Shown here one piece after another: positions 58,559 through 64,000 of a stretch of DNA of 64,000 nucleotides. The notes below the pieces were generated by a model. The model saw nothing but the letters and a program-made list of their open reading frames with translations, was not told the DNA's origin and searched no databases. The DNA comes from a virus, in IMG/VR virus record IMGVR_UViG_3300042387_000725, positions 25,156 through 89,155 of that record; one strand, 5' to 3'. Numbering within the stretch: the first letter of the stretch is position 1; the number at the start of each line of letters is the position of its first letter. Position numbers and translations under genes: made by a program.

Positions 58559-58587
58559 TTGACAAATAGAAGGTTTGGAGGTATAAT
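58559..58587 (+). promoter_or_regulatory. Perfect consensus sigma70 promoter without an ORF
   Basis: TTGACA, 17-bp spacer, TATAAT. A partial direct repeat of the same element lies 49 bp downstream (TTGACA at 58608, then TAGGAG). The next credible ATG with an ORF is about 250 bp away, so a non-coding RNA or replication primer is likely. Confidence 0.7.
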
Positions 58588-58745
58588 CCGCTATCCAGAT
58601 ATAAGGTTTGACAAATGGAAAGGTTTGTGATAGGAGGTTTGGCCCGTTAGACATTACGAACCCTTTTGTATAAATGCTCAATAACCCACTTCACTCCACT
58701 TTCCTCCACCAAGACCATATCTAAAAAATATCAGTAACATTTAAT

Positions 58746-58820
58746 TGTGGATAAACCTGTGGATAACTCTTAAGTAAAGGCTAACAAACCTTAAGTAAAG
58801 GCTAAGAAACCTGTGGATAA
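58746..58820 (-). promoter_or_regulatory. Cluster of three DnaA boxes
   Basis: TGTGGATAA at 58746-58754, 58758-58766 and 58812-58820, all in the same orientation. The last two flank two 21-bp direct repeats containing AAGTAAAGGCTAA. Confidence 0.65.
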
Positions 58821-58840
58821 CTATCTGATATCATAGACAC

Positions 58841-58927
58841 ATGAAACTTATTTTGATCATATCACTAGGTATATTTATCTTTCTCAACTACATGGCATAT
58901 CTCCAGCAACTCCGTATGACTGGATAA
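58841..58927 (+). CDS. 28-residue membrane peptide, leaderless
   Basis: MKLILIISLGIFIFLNYMAY then LQQLRMTG. One transmembrane helix. TATCAT lies 6 nt before ATG. The N-terminus has one Lys, topology N-in is expected. Confidence 0.45.
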   Translation: MKLILIISLGIFIFLNYMAYLQQLRMTG

Positions 58928-58938
58928 AAACCAGGGAA

Positions 58939-58967
58939 TAGACAAACCACGCCATCTGGCGTATACT
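58939..58967 (+). promoter_or_regulatory. Sigma70-like promoter, leaderless
   Basis: TAGACA, 17-bp spacer, TATACT, then 6 nt to ATG 58974. Confidence 0.6.
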
Positions 58968-58973
58968 TAATAT

Positions 58974-59069
58974 ATGCGTATCGTGATATGTCCTAAATGC
59001 AAAAGAGAAATCCAGGTTAAATCCCCATTCGCCTATATGACCTTAAATAACCATAGTAAGGTTTGTTAG
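58974..59069 (+). CDS. 31-residue zinc micro-protein, leaderless
   Basis: MRIVICPKCKREIQVKSPFA then YMTLNNHSKVC. CPKC at 6/9 and H27/C31 give a C2HC-type zinc knuckle. It resembles half of a zinc ribbon. Confidence 0.5.
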   Translation: MRIVICPKCKREIQVKSPFAYMTLNNHSKVC

Positions 59070-59127
59070 TTATACTAGGGATTACGAAGCTCTCTTTTAT
59101 TTCCCCGAAATTTGGTATACTTTAATT

Positions 59128-59268
59128 ATGCCTAAAGTATTATGCTTTAATTGTGGTGGGTCTTTTGATCTGCCTTACTACCTTGGAACTCCAACAAAAG
59201 CCTGTCCAAAATGTTATCCAGAATATTACCATGAGGTAAACTGCGCTTGCACGAAATGTATGCCATAG
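59128..59268 (+). CDS. 46-residue zinc-ribbon protein, leaderless
   Basis: MPKVLCFNCGGSFDLPYYLG then TPTKACPKCYPEYYHEVNCA and CTKCMP. CxxC at 6/9, 26/29 and 39-44 could bind zinc. TATACT lies 6 nt before ATG. Stop is next to the glycosyltransferase start. Confidence 0.6.
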   Translation: MPKVLCFNCGGSFDLPYYLGTPTKACPKCYPEYYHEVNCACTKCMP

Positions 59269-59269
59269 T

Positions 59270-59953
59270 ATGATACCTAAGATAATCTGGCAAACCCATG
59301 AATGGGAATATGAGGACTTGCCATATGATTTTAAGATGGCTTCTTTGACTTGGAAAAACCTAAACCCAGATTGGCAGCATAAGTACGTAAGCAAGAAGGA
59401 TAGAGAAAAACATATAGCAGAATACGACAAAAATCTTTTAAGGTTTTACAATAGCTGTGATGGCATAACTCAGTCAGATATCTGGAGATATGTAGTTCTA
59501 TATCTTCATGGTGGTGTTTATGTTGATATGGATACCCTGGCCTGTGGAAAACTAACTGAGATTCTACCTGAGTTTGATAAGGGCAAAGATTTTTTCTGCA
59601 TGCCTTATTTTTATATTGATGGCAAAAAATCAGTAGTAACTGGTGCACATGCTGCACCTAGAAATTCACACATTGCTAATAAACTTGCTAGAGATATCTG
59701 TTTAACCAAAGACGAGAAAGCCCTTTCAGATGATTTTATGTTTGATCAAGAGGAAAAGCTTCGCTTTGGTTGGAACCTTATAAGCGATTGCATACTAAAA
59801 TATGAAGATAGTATAGGATTTAACTTTACAGATCAAGTTATTAGACACTGGCCATCTGGACAAGAGTTTAAATATAACCCAGGCATTATGGTATTTTTTG
59901 ATTTTAATTGGTACTCATATGAAGATTTATCAAGTCTGCACGGTTGGAAATAA
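59270..59953 (+). CDS. GT32-type glycosyltransferase
   Basis: A 227-residue protein. MIPKIIWQTHEW at the N-terminus, then SDIWRYVVLYLHGGVYVDMDT near residues 70-91 with the DxD metal motif, match OCH1/capsular polysaccharide-type glycosyltransferases that use a nucleotide-sugar. The 3' end overlaps the convergent 2OG oxygenase gene by 24 nt. It may act on a phage glycoprotein or on a host glycan. Confidence 0.85.
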   Translation: MIPKIIWQTHEWEYEDLPYDFKMASLTWKNLNPDWQHKYVSKKDREKHIAEYDKNLLRFYNSCDGITQSDIWRYVVLYLHGGVYVDMDTLACGKLTEILPEFDKGKDFFCMPYFYIDGKKSVVTGAHAAPRNSHIANKLARDICLTKDEKALSDDFMFDQEEKLRFGWNLISDCILKYEDSIGFNFTDQVIRHWPSGQEFKYNPGIMVFFDFNWYSYEDLSSLHGWK

Positions 59954-60673
59954 ATCACTAAAATCAATCTGACTTTCTGCCATTAGATTACTAACCACAT
60001 TTGTATAGCTTTCACAAATAGCGTGTGAATATCTGAACTTACTGTGTATATAAAAAAATATAAAGTATTTATTTCCAGATGTTACTGTATGACCTGTATG
60101 TACCTCATCAGTTGAAAAGAATACAACGCTTCCAGCCTTTGGAGATATGCTGTATCCAAGGTCATTAAACTCCAATTTTCCGCCCTCATAATCGTCATTT
60201 AAATAGACTAAAGCAGTCCAGTCATGAGGGTGTATACCACCGTTATGGTCATTATCAGTATGTGGGCCAAAAGTCTCTGAGGTCTTATACTTCTTTATTG
60301 TATAATTTTTTGTTATTATATCTGGCACCTCATTGTTTGTTATTTCAGCCCATACCTTTAAGACCTCTTTATATGGCTCATCAATCATTTTTATAATTTC
60401 ATAGCTATTTAAGTGATCTTCATCATAGTCTTTATCAACATGTTTTAGTGGCCAGCGATTATAGTTAATATAATAATCCCAGTTTATTTTTTTAACCCAC
60501 CCTTTATTGTGTGTTATTACCCAAGTGCCATTTTCAGCATGACCCTCTAGCCATTCATCCCACTTAGGAATAACAGTATTAGTATTATTTTCAATAGCCT
60601 CAACAAAGTCTTTAGCTAAAGGAAAAGCATCTTCTATGTATATAACATTACCTTTTAGTATATTGACCTTCAT
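59930..60673 (-). CDS. 2OG-Fe(II) oxygenase, P4H-type (9)
   Basis: A 247-residue dioxygenase, convergent to the glycosyltransferase. HTD in FGPHTDNDHN, VYLNDDYEGGKLEFND and HTGHTVTSGNKY with the distal His and Lys. N-terminal ~120 residues are helical. TATAAT (60681-60686) is 7 nt before ATG: leaderless. It is the only leftward gene between 45.5 kb and the right edge. Confidence 0.88.
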   Translation of the reverse strand: MKVNILKGNVIYIEDAFPLAKDFVEAIENNTNTVIPKWDEWLEGHAENGTWVITHNKGWVKKINWDYYINYNRWPLKHVDKDYDEDHLNSYEIIKMIDEPYKEVLKVWAEITNNEVPDIITKNYTIKKYKTSETFGPHTDNDHNGGIHPHDWTALVYLNDDYEGGKLEFNDLGYSISPKAGSVVFFSTDEVHTGHTVTSGNKYFIFFYIHSKFRYSHAICESYTNVVSNLMAESQIDFSDLFPTVQT

Positions 60674-60739
60674 ATCAAATATTATACCATTTTGCTTAAT
60701 ATGCTATAATCTTTGTATAGATAAAGATAGAGGTGTAAG

Positions 60740-60925
60740 ATGGGCATAGCTGATAGTACTTTTCGTGGAGCAGCCACAAGGTATATGGAGTCTTTGAAGA
60801 AAAAAGAAAAATGTTATTTCTGCGACCACAAGGCTGAGTATAATCAGGTGATAGATTTAGGTCAACATGGATACTCTATATCTGGTGTATGCAAGTCTCA
60901 CCTTGAGATGGGTCTTTCTTCTTGA
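60740..60925 (+). CDS. 61-residue zinc-finger protein
   Basis: MGIADSTFRGAATRYMESLK, CYFCDHKAEYNQVIDLGQHG, VCKSHL. A CxxC plus CxxH (residues ~26-55) zinc site. AGAGGTG ribosome site. TATAAT (60705-60710) overlaps the opposing promoter region of the oxygenase. Confidence 0.6.
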   Translation: MGIADSTFRGAATRYMESLKKKEKCYFCDHKAEYNQVIDLGQHGYSISGVCKSHLEMGLSS

Positions 60926-61024
60926 GCAATTTTAGTATGTTAACCGATAGTGCCCTTTAGGGCATATGTAGGTATATAACTTCTATTTTGCGCCGAACTT
61001 TAAAAGAATGGTATTATTCAATAT

Positions 61025-61699
61025 ATGGAAGATAAGAAAGTTTTTATAGATAAAGATTTATGGTACATACCAAATTTTTTGACTGAAGAAGAGTCTGCTG
61101 CTTTAAAAAAATATTGCGATGATCCAAATGAATGGTACATCACCTCTAGATCACCATCTATACGAAATAAATTTATTGGTGTAAAAACTGATACCCATCC
61201 ACAAGGAACTGTGTGCCCTACAAGAGGAATTGACTTAAGCCTAAGTGCAGTTTTCCCAACAGATAAAAACTTAAGGTATTATGATATATTGTTTTGGGGT
61301 GCTGGAGGATTACTAGAAAGACTATCAGATGTTCTGCCTAAAGATTTAGTAAAAAATACAACCCTTCAATCTTTTTGGCCATTTGAAGAAGGCGTTGATA
61401 AATATGGTGCATTTAGATGGCATCATGAAAAGGGTAATCCAGGTCAAAAAGATGATGGACTAACAGGAGCTTGGTCTTTATATTTAAATGATGATTTTGA
61501 AGGTGGTGAGTTACTATTTAAGTATAAGCCAGAAATTAGAATCAAACCTAGTCCTGGTATGCTTGTAAATATTCCAATAACAAAAGAGTTTACGCACAAA
61601 GTCACCCCTGTAAAATCTGGCATAAGACATACACTATACGGCATCTGCTATGATGATCAATATGCTGATCGCACAGTATCCAGTGCAGATAATTGCTAA
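61025..61699 (+). CDS. 2OG-Fe(II) oxygenase, P4H-type (10), HxE variant
   Basis: A 224-residue dioxygenase. Iron motif is HHE (FRWHHEKGN) in place of HxD, then YLNDDFEGGELLFKYKP and FTHKVTPVKSGIRH with the distal His and Arg. TATTAT lies 7 nt before ATG, so leaderless. Rightward, so expressed with the early arm rather than with the cluster of seven. Confidence 0.85.
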   Translation: MEDKKVFIDKDLWYIPNFLTEEESAALKKYCDDPNEWYITSRSPSIRNKFIGVKTDTHPQGTVCPTRGIDLSLSAVFPTDKNLRYYDILFWGAGGLLERLSDVLPKDLVKNTTLQSFWPFEEGVDKYGAFRWHHEKGNPGQKDDGLTGAWSLYLNDDFEGGELLFKYKPEIRIKPSPGMLVNIPITKEFTHKVTPVKSGIRHTLYGICYDDQYADRTVSSADNC

Positions 61700-61707
61700 A
61701 TACGCAT

Positions 61708-61736
61708 TTGACTTAAGTAACCCTAAAGGGTATACT
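61708..61736 (+). promoter_or_regulatory. Sigma70-like promoter, leaderless
   Basis: TTGACT, 17-bp spacer, TATACT, then 6 nt to ATG 61743. Confidence 0.75.
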
Positions 61737-61742
61737 TGATAT

Positions 61743-61889
61743 ATGACTAGAAAATGCTATGTTTGCCGTAGGCATATTGATGACAATAATACTTTCTTTG
61801 TAAATCCCGCCAATGGTAGGGTGGCTGCAAATGGCGTTGCATTCTGTATGGAATGTATCCCAGCACAGGATGTTGCAGATGTTAACTAG
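61743..61889 (+). CDS. 48-residue zinc-ribbon protein, leaderless
   Basis: MTRKCYVCRRHIDDNNTFFV, then NPANGRVAANGVAFCMECIP. CxxC at 5/8 and 35/38. First of a micro-protein operon that overlaps at each junction. Confidence 0.65.
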   Translation: MTRKCYVCRRHIDDNNTFFVNPANGRVAANGVAFCMECIPAQDVADVN

Positions 61890-62088
61890 TCTTGAGATTC
61901 CTGATCCATTTGAAACCTTTGTAGCTAAAAAGTATGCAAGCGCTAAAGGATTAGTGTATGACTTCTTTGCTAAGGAGTGGTATCTTAAGGCTGCTTGTTG
62001 TGGTGAAGAATTGTATGCCCCGAACAAAAAGACCATGACCAAGATTCGCCTTTACCATAGTAGGAATGAGTGTCTAAATGGCTATTGA
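61879..62088 (+). CDS. 69-residue protein, unknown
   Basis: Starts at ATG 61879 (MLTSLEIPDPFETFVAKKYA). Carries AACCGEELYAPNKKTMTKIR and ends with HSRNECLNGY; Cys/His could bind metal. It overlaps both neighbours. Confidence 0.55.
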   Translation: MLTSLEIPDPFETFVAKKYASAKGLVYDFFAKEWYLKAACCGEELYAPNKKTMTKIRLYHSRNECLNGY

Positions 62089-62338
62089 TTGGGATAAGCC
62101 AATACCAGAGAAACTATTTGAAGACTGTATTAGATGTGGTGAGTTTATTATTTCTGATGACAAAGCTGAGATAGCCTTATTTATGATAGATCATTACGGA
62201 GAAACCCGTACGTGCAAGGCTAATTGGGTTATATTCTGCAATACTTGTGGAGATGACTATAGTTCTATTGACTTCTGGGATGTTCATCAGACAATGGAAC
62301 AGGGAAAGATTTGGTGTGTAAGTGACAAAAGAATGTAG
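62078..62338 (+). CDS. 86-residue zinc-ribbon protein
   Basis: MAIDWDKPIPEKLFEDCIRC, HYGETRTCKANWVIFCNTCGDDY. CxxC at 17/20 and 57/60. An 11-nt overlap with the previous gene. Function unknown. Confidence 0.6.
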   Translation: MAIDWDKPIPEKLFEDCIRCGEFIISDDKAEIALFMIDHYGETRTCKANWVIFCNTCGDDYSSIDFWDVHQTMEQGKIWCVSDKRM

Positions 62339-62417
62339 CCATACTTGGTATATGCGTGAAGAAGGTATACAATGTACTAAGTGCCTAATTATATGGGAGA
62401 GCGATGAAAGAACCTAA
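62322..62417 (+). CDS. 31-residue zinc micro-protein (GTG start)
   Basis: GTG at 62322, reading VTKECSHTWYMREEGIQCTK followed by CLIIWESDERT. C5/H7 plus CTKC suggest a zinc ribbon. Overlaps the previous gene by 17 nt. Confidence 0.45.
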   Translation: MTKECSHTWYMREEGIQCTKCLIIWESDERT

Positions 62418-62535
62418 GATTATGAAGATGGATTGGAAATCACTAGGATATGAAAGAGAGTATAAAGATGGAAGATTACGATGGGTACCTAGGGAAGTTT
62501 ACCAAGCAGCACAGGACGAAGATACTTCCGCTTAG
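62404..62535 (+). CDS. 43-residue basic protein
   Basis: MKEPKIMKMDWKSLGYEREY then KDGRLRWVPREVYQAAQDED. Overlaps the next gene by 68 nt in another frame. Either this or the N-terminus of the next product may be the wrong call. Confidence 0.4.
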   Translation: MKEPKIMKMDWKSLGYEREYKDGRLRWVPREVYQAAQDEDTSA

Positions 62536-62722
62536 GTGGATATCCAATGGCTGTGAGTTTATTGGTAGTTATCATTTAATCAAAGCTTTGCGTTTGGATC
62601 ATGTAGGTAATTTTGGTTTTGCTAATAAATACCATTCGTTTATGTCAGACTTATTCTATAAGCCTTACTTTAAGTGGGGCACAGTATATGAGTTAGACCA
62701 TGACAAACCTGATGTTGCTTAA
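62468..62722 (+). CDS. 84-residue protein, unknown
   Basis: Starts at ATG 62468 (MEDYDGYLGKFTKQHRTKIL). A second half, RWISNGCEFIGSYHLIKALR then HVGNFGFANKYHSFMSDLFY, looks globular. Overlap with the 43-aa frame leaves the start uncertain. Followed by the glycosyltransferase promoter. Confidence 0.5.
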   Translation: MEDYDGYLGKFTKQHRTKILPLRWISNGCEFIGSYHLIKALRLDHVGNFGFANKYHSFMSDLFYKPYFKWGTVYELDHDKPDVA

Positions 62723-62743
62723 ATATTTAGGCTATGGTAAAAT
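62715..62743 (+). promoter_or_regulatory. Sigma70-like promoter
   Basis: TTGCTT, 17-bp spacer, TAAAAT; drives the glycosyltransferase gene at 62791 with a ~36-nt leader and an AGGGG ribosome site. Confidence 0.6.
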
Positions 62744-62790
62744 AGATTGTATCTTATATCACAAATAATATGAACAGGGGTTAGTACCAA

Positions 62791-63621
62791 ATGAATGCAA
62801 TTGTATATTCTGTTTACGTTGAAGGTGCAGACCTTTGCGATAATTATAACTTTGAGCAATTTAAAACATCTTATAAAACTTTGAGAAAGTTTAATAAAGA
62901 ATTGCCAGTGAAAGTATATCTTTGTGCGCCATCTGCAACGGACATTGACCAGATATATTCATACAATGACGATAATTTAGAGTTTATCCTTTTTAATTTA
63001 TCTATTGATGAAAGACTAACTGGTGGTATATATGCTAGATGGACTGGTCATAAGTGGCCAAATACCATTGCTGCATTAAAGACTTTTGACTTTGACAATG
63101 TTCTGTATATAGATACCGACACATTTTTCCAAAAAGATCCAGCGTACCTTTTTGATAAATATGGCTACACAGATAGCATAATCGGTAAAGAAGAGGGTCA
63201 AGATAAGTGGACAAAAAAGTTTAATCATCCATATCTAGGTATGAATGATGGTCAGCAACTAGTCAGTAAACTATGCCTTCCCTATCTTAAGGACCTAATA
63301 CAGTATAGAGACGATGCAGTATATAAGCTTCAAGAAGAAAATAAAGATAATCCAGATAAAGAGTTTAATATTGCTATTCAGTATGTATATGGGCAGTATG
63401 CGGTTTCAGACTTTTTGCTTTCAATTAATAAACCATTAAAGCAATTTGATAACTCAGATGTAATGGTAATATCTTATCCAGATAGGTTCTTTAGTATGGG
63501 TGATGCTAAAGATGACATATGCCTGTTACACTATTTTAATACTAATATGGCAATCTTTGATCCTGCTGCATATGAAGTATATAGAATAAATAATCTAAGT
63601 GGTTCTAGGAAAAAAAGATAA
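62791..63621 (+). CDS. Glycosyltransferase (GT-A, DTD)
   Basis: A 276-residue protein. NVLYIDTDTFFQKDP near residues 104-118 contains the DxD metal-nucleotide-sugar motif; LPVKVYLCAP and GGIYARWTGHKWPNTIAALKTFDF fit a GT-A/GT8-like fold. Basic C-terminus SGSRKKR. It directly precedes the tRNA cluster. Sugar and acceptor unknown. Confidence 0.75.
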   Translation: MNAIVYSVYVEGADLCDNYNFEQFKTSYKTLRKFNKELPVKVYLCAPSATDIDQIYSYNDDNLEFILFNLSIDERLTGGIYARWTGHKWPNTIAALKTFDFDNVLYIDTDTFFQKDPAYLFDKYGYTDSIIGKEEGQDKWTKKFNHPYLGMNDGQQLVSKLCLPYLKDLIQYRDDAVYKLQEENKDNPDKEFNIAIQYVYGQYAVSDFLLSINKPLKQFDNSDVMVISYPDRFFSMGDAKDDICLLHYFNTNMAIFDPAAYEVYRINNLSGSRKKR

Positions 63622-63641
63622 TAGCAGTAACTGTTTTATTG

Positions 63642-63715
63642 GTGCCAGTAGCTTAGTTGGTTAAAGCCCCAAACTCATAATTTGGTAATCGTAGGTTCAA
63701 GTCCTACCTGGCACA
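63642..63715 (+). tRNA. tRNA with CAT anticodon (Met-elongator or Ile)
   Basis: Acceptor GTGCCAG/CTGGCAC, anticodon stem CCAAA/TTTGG with loop CTCATAA, T-loop TTCAAGT. G1-C72 is paired, so it is not an initiator. It could be elongator Met or lysidine-modified Ile. CCA is not encoded. Confidence 0.9.
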
Positions 63716-63719
63716 CTAG

Positions 63720-63792
63720 TGGTCTGTAGCTCAGTTGGTAGAGCGCCGAACTGTTAATTCGGATGTCGCAGGATCGTGACCTGCCAGACCAG
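63720..63792 (+). tRNA. tRNA-Asn (GTT) with unusual T-loop
   Basis: Acceptor TGGTCTG/CAGACCA, anticodon stem CCGAA/TTCGG with loop CTGTTAA. The T-stem GCAGG/CCTGC encloses loop ATCGTGA instead of TTCRANY; the T54-A58 pair is swapped to A54-T58. Confidence 0.85.
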
Positions 63793-63796
63793 CAAT

Positions 63797-63867
63797 GCGG
63801 ATGTTGCATAATGGTAGTGCCTCTGCCTTCCAAGCAGATAGTGCCAGTTCAATTCTGGTCATCCGCT
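63797..63867 (+). tRNA. tRNA-Gly (TCC)
   Basis: Acceptor GCGGATG/CATCCGC, anticodon stem TCTGC/GCAGA with loop CTTCCAA, T-loop TTCAATT. CCA is encoded at 63868-63870, unlike its neighbours. Confidence 0.92.
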
Positions 63868-63871
63868 CCAA

Positions 63872-63944
63872 GTCCTTATAGCTCAGTTGGTAGAGCAGCA
63901 GACTTTTAATCTGCGGGTCACTGGTTCAAGCCCAGTTGGGGACA
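63872..63944 (+). tRNA. tRNA-Lys (TTT)
   Basis: Acceptor GTCCTTA/TGGGGAC, loop CTTTTAA in the anticodon arm, T-loop TTCAAGC. CCA is not encoded. Confidence 0.92.
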
Positions 63945-63945
63945 C

Positions 63946-64000
63946 GCCTTTGTAGCTCAGGGGATAGAGCGACGGACTTCTAATCCGCAGGTCGCAGGTT
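63946..64000 (+). tRNA. tRNA-Arg (TCT), cut by window end
   Basis: Acceptor GCCTTTG, D-stem GCTC/GAGC, anticodon stem CGGA/TCCG with loop CTTCTAA (TCT). The T-arm continues beyond 64000. Confidence 0.85.

Larger units (their letters stand above)
58372..58840. other. Candidate replication origin: repeat-rich non-coding DNA
   Basis: Contains at least nine CAAACCT/AGGTTTG cores, four CATTACGA-type motifs (two as GTTAGACATTACGA), three perfect DnaA boxes and two tandem 21-bp repeats (58769-58810). AT-rich runs and a perfect promoter are included. No ORF of credible length. Position between the early arm and the next module fits an origin. Supported by pattern only. Confidence 0.55.

Noticed and set aside
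61713-62042. Leftward 109-residue ORF opposite the micro-protein operon
   Set aside because: It lies antisense to three overlapping rightward genes with promoter and zinc motifs, and has no family resemblance.

Overview
The window is part of the genome of a tailed, siphovirus-like phage with an HK97-type head module. The DNA is AT-rich. Leaderless genes, CRP/GlxR-like palindromes and B12-dependent ribonucleotide reductase suggest an actinobacterial host, possibly a freshwater lineage; this host assignment is inference. No terminase, DNA polymerase, helicase, integrase or lysogeny repressor is visible, so packaging and replication genes must lie outside the window.

Layout. (1) 1-16.1 kb, leftward: tape measure (open at the left edge), two paralogous tail-assembly chaperones, major tail protein, connectors, major capsid protein, protease with a nested scaffold, portal. 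(2) 16.1-21.7 kb, leftward: a 1155-aa LamG-like virion protein and class II ribonucleotide reductase (NrdJ). (3) 21.8-30.9 kb, leftward: a tightly overlapped accessory cluster with an SDR, seven 2OG-Fe(II) oxygenases of prolyl-4-hydroxylase type, two related DUF6065-like proteins, a radical-SAM/SPASM enzyme and a glycosyltransferase. (4) 30.9-42.7 kb, leftward: fibre and adhesin genes, including two Fn3 proteins ending in long FFPP repeats, a collagen-like fibre, three BppU-like modules and a split S74 chaperone; one rightward lytic transglycosylase is inserted; a holin-like gene ends the block. (5) 42.8-45.8 kb: mixed strands, a possible PD-(D/E)XK nuclease, a CDGSH-2OG oxygenase fusion and a leftward operon of four micro-proteins. 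(6) 45.9-58 kb, rightward: about forty small, often Cys-rich proteins in short overlapping operons, with GP88-, DUF932- and Api92-like proteins. (7) 58.0-59.1 kb: repeat-rich, mostly non-coding DNA with DnaA boxes, a candidate origin. (8) 59.1-63.6 kb: zinc-ribbon micro-proteins, two glycosyltransferases and two more 2OG oxygenases. (9) 63.6 kb to the end: a tRNA cluster.

How it fits together. The leftward genes are mainly virion and virion-modification functions; the rightward arm looks like early host-takeover genes. Twelve rightward promoters share the geometry WTGTCA-N11-TATAAT, and several have a TGTGA-N6-TCACA palindrome about 70-85 bp upstream of the predicted start. At least fifteen genes appear leaderless, with a -10 box 6-7 nt before ATG. 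Ten 2OG oxygenases, three glycosyltransferases and several proline-rich or collagen-like fibres suggest, as a hypothesis, that the phage hydroxylates and then glycosylates its own fibres.
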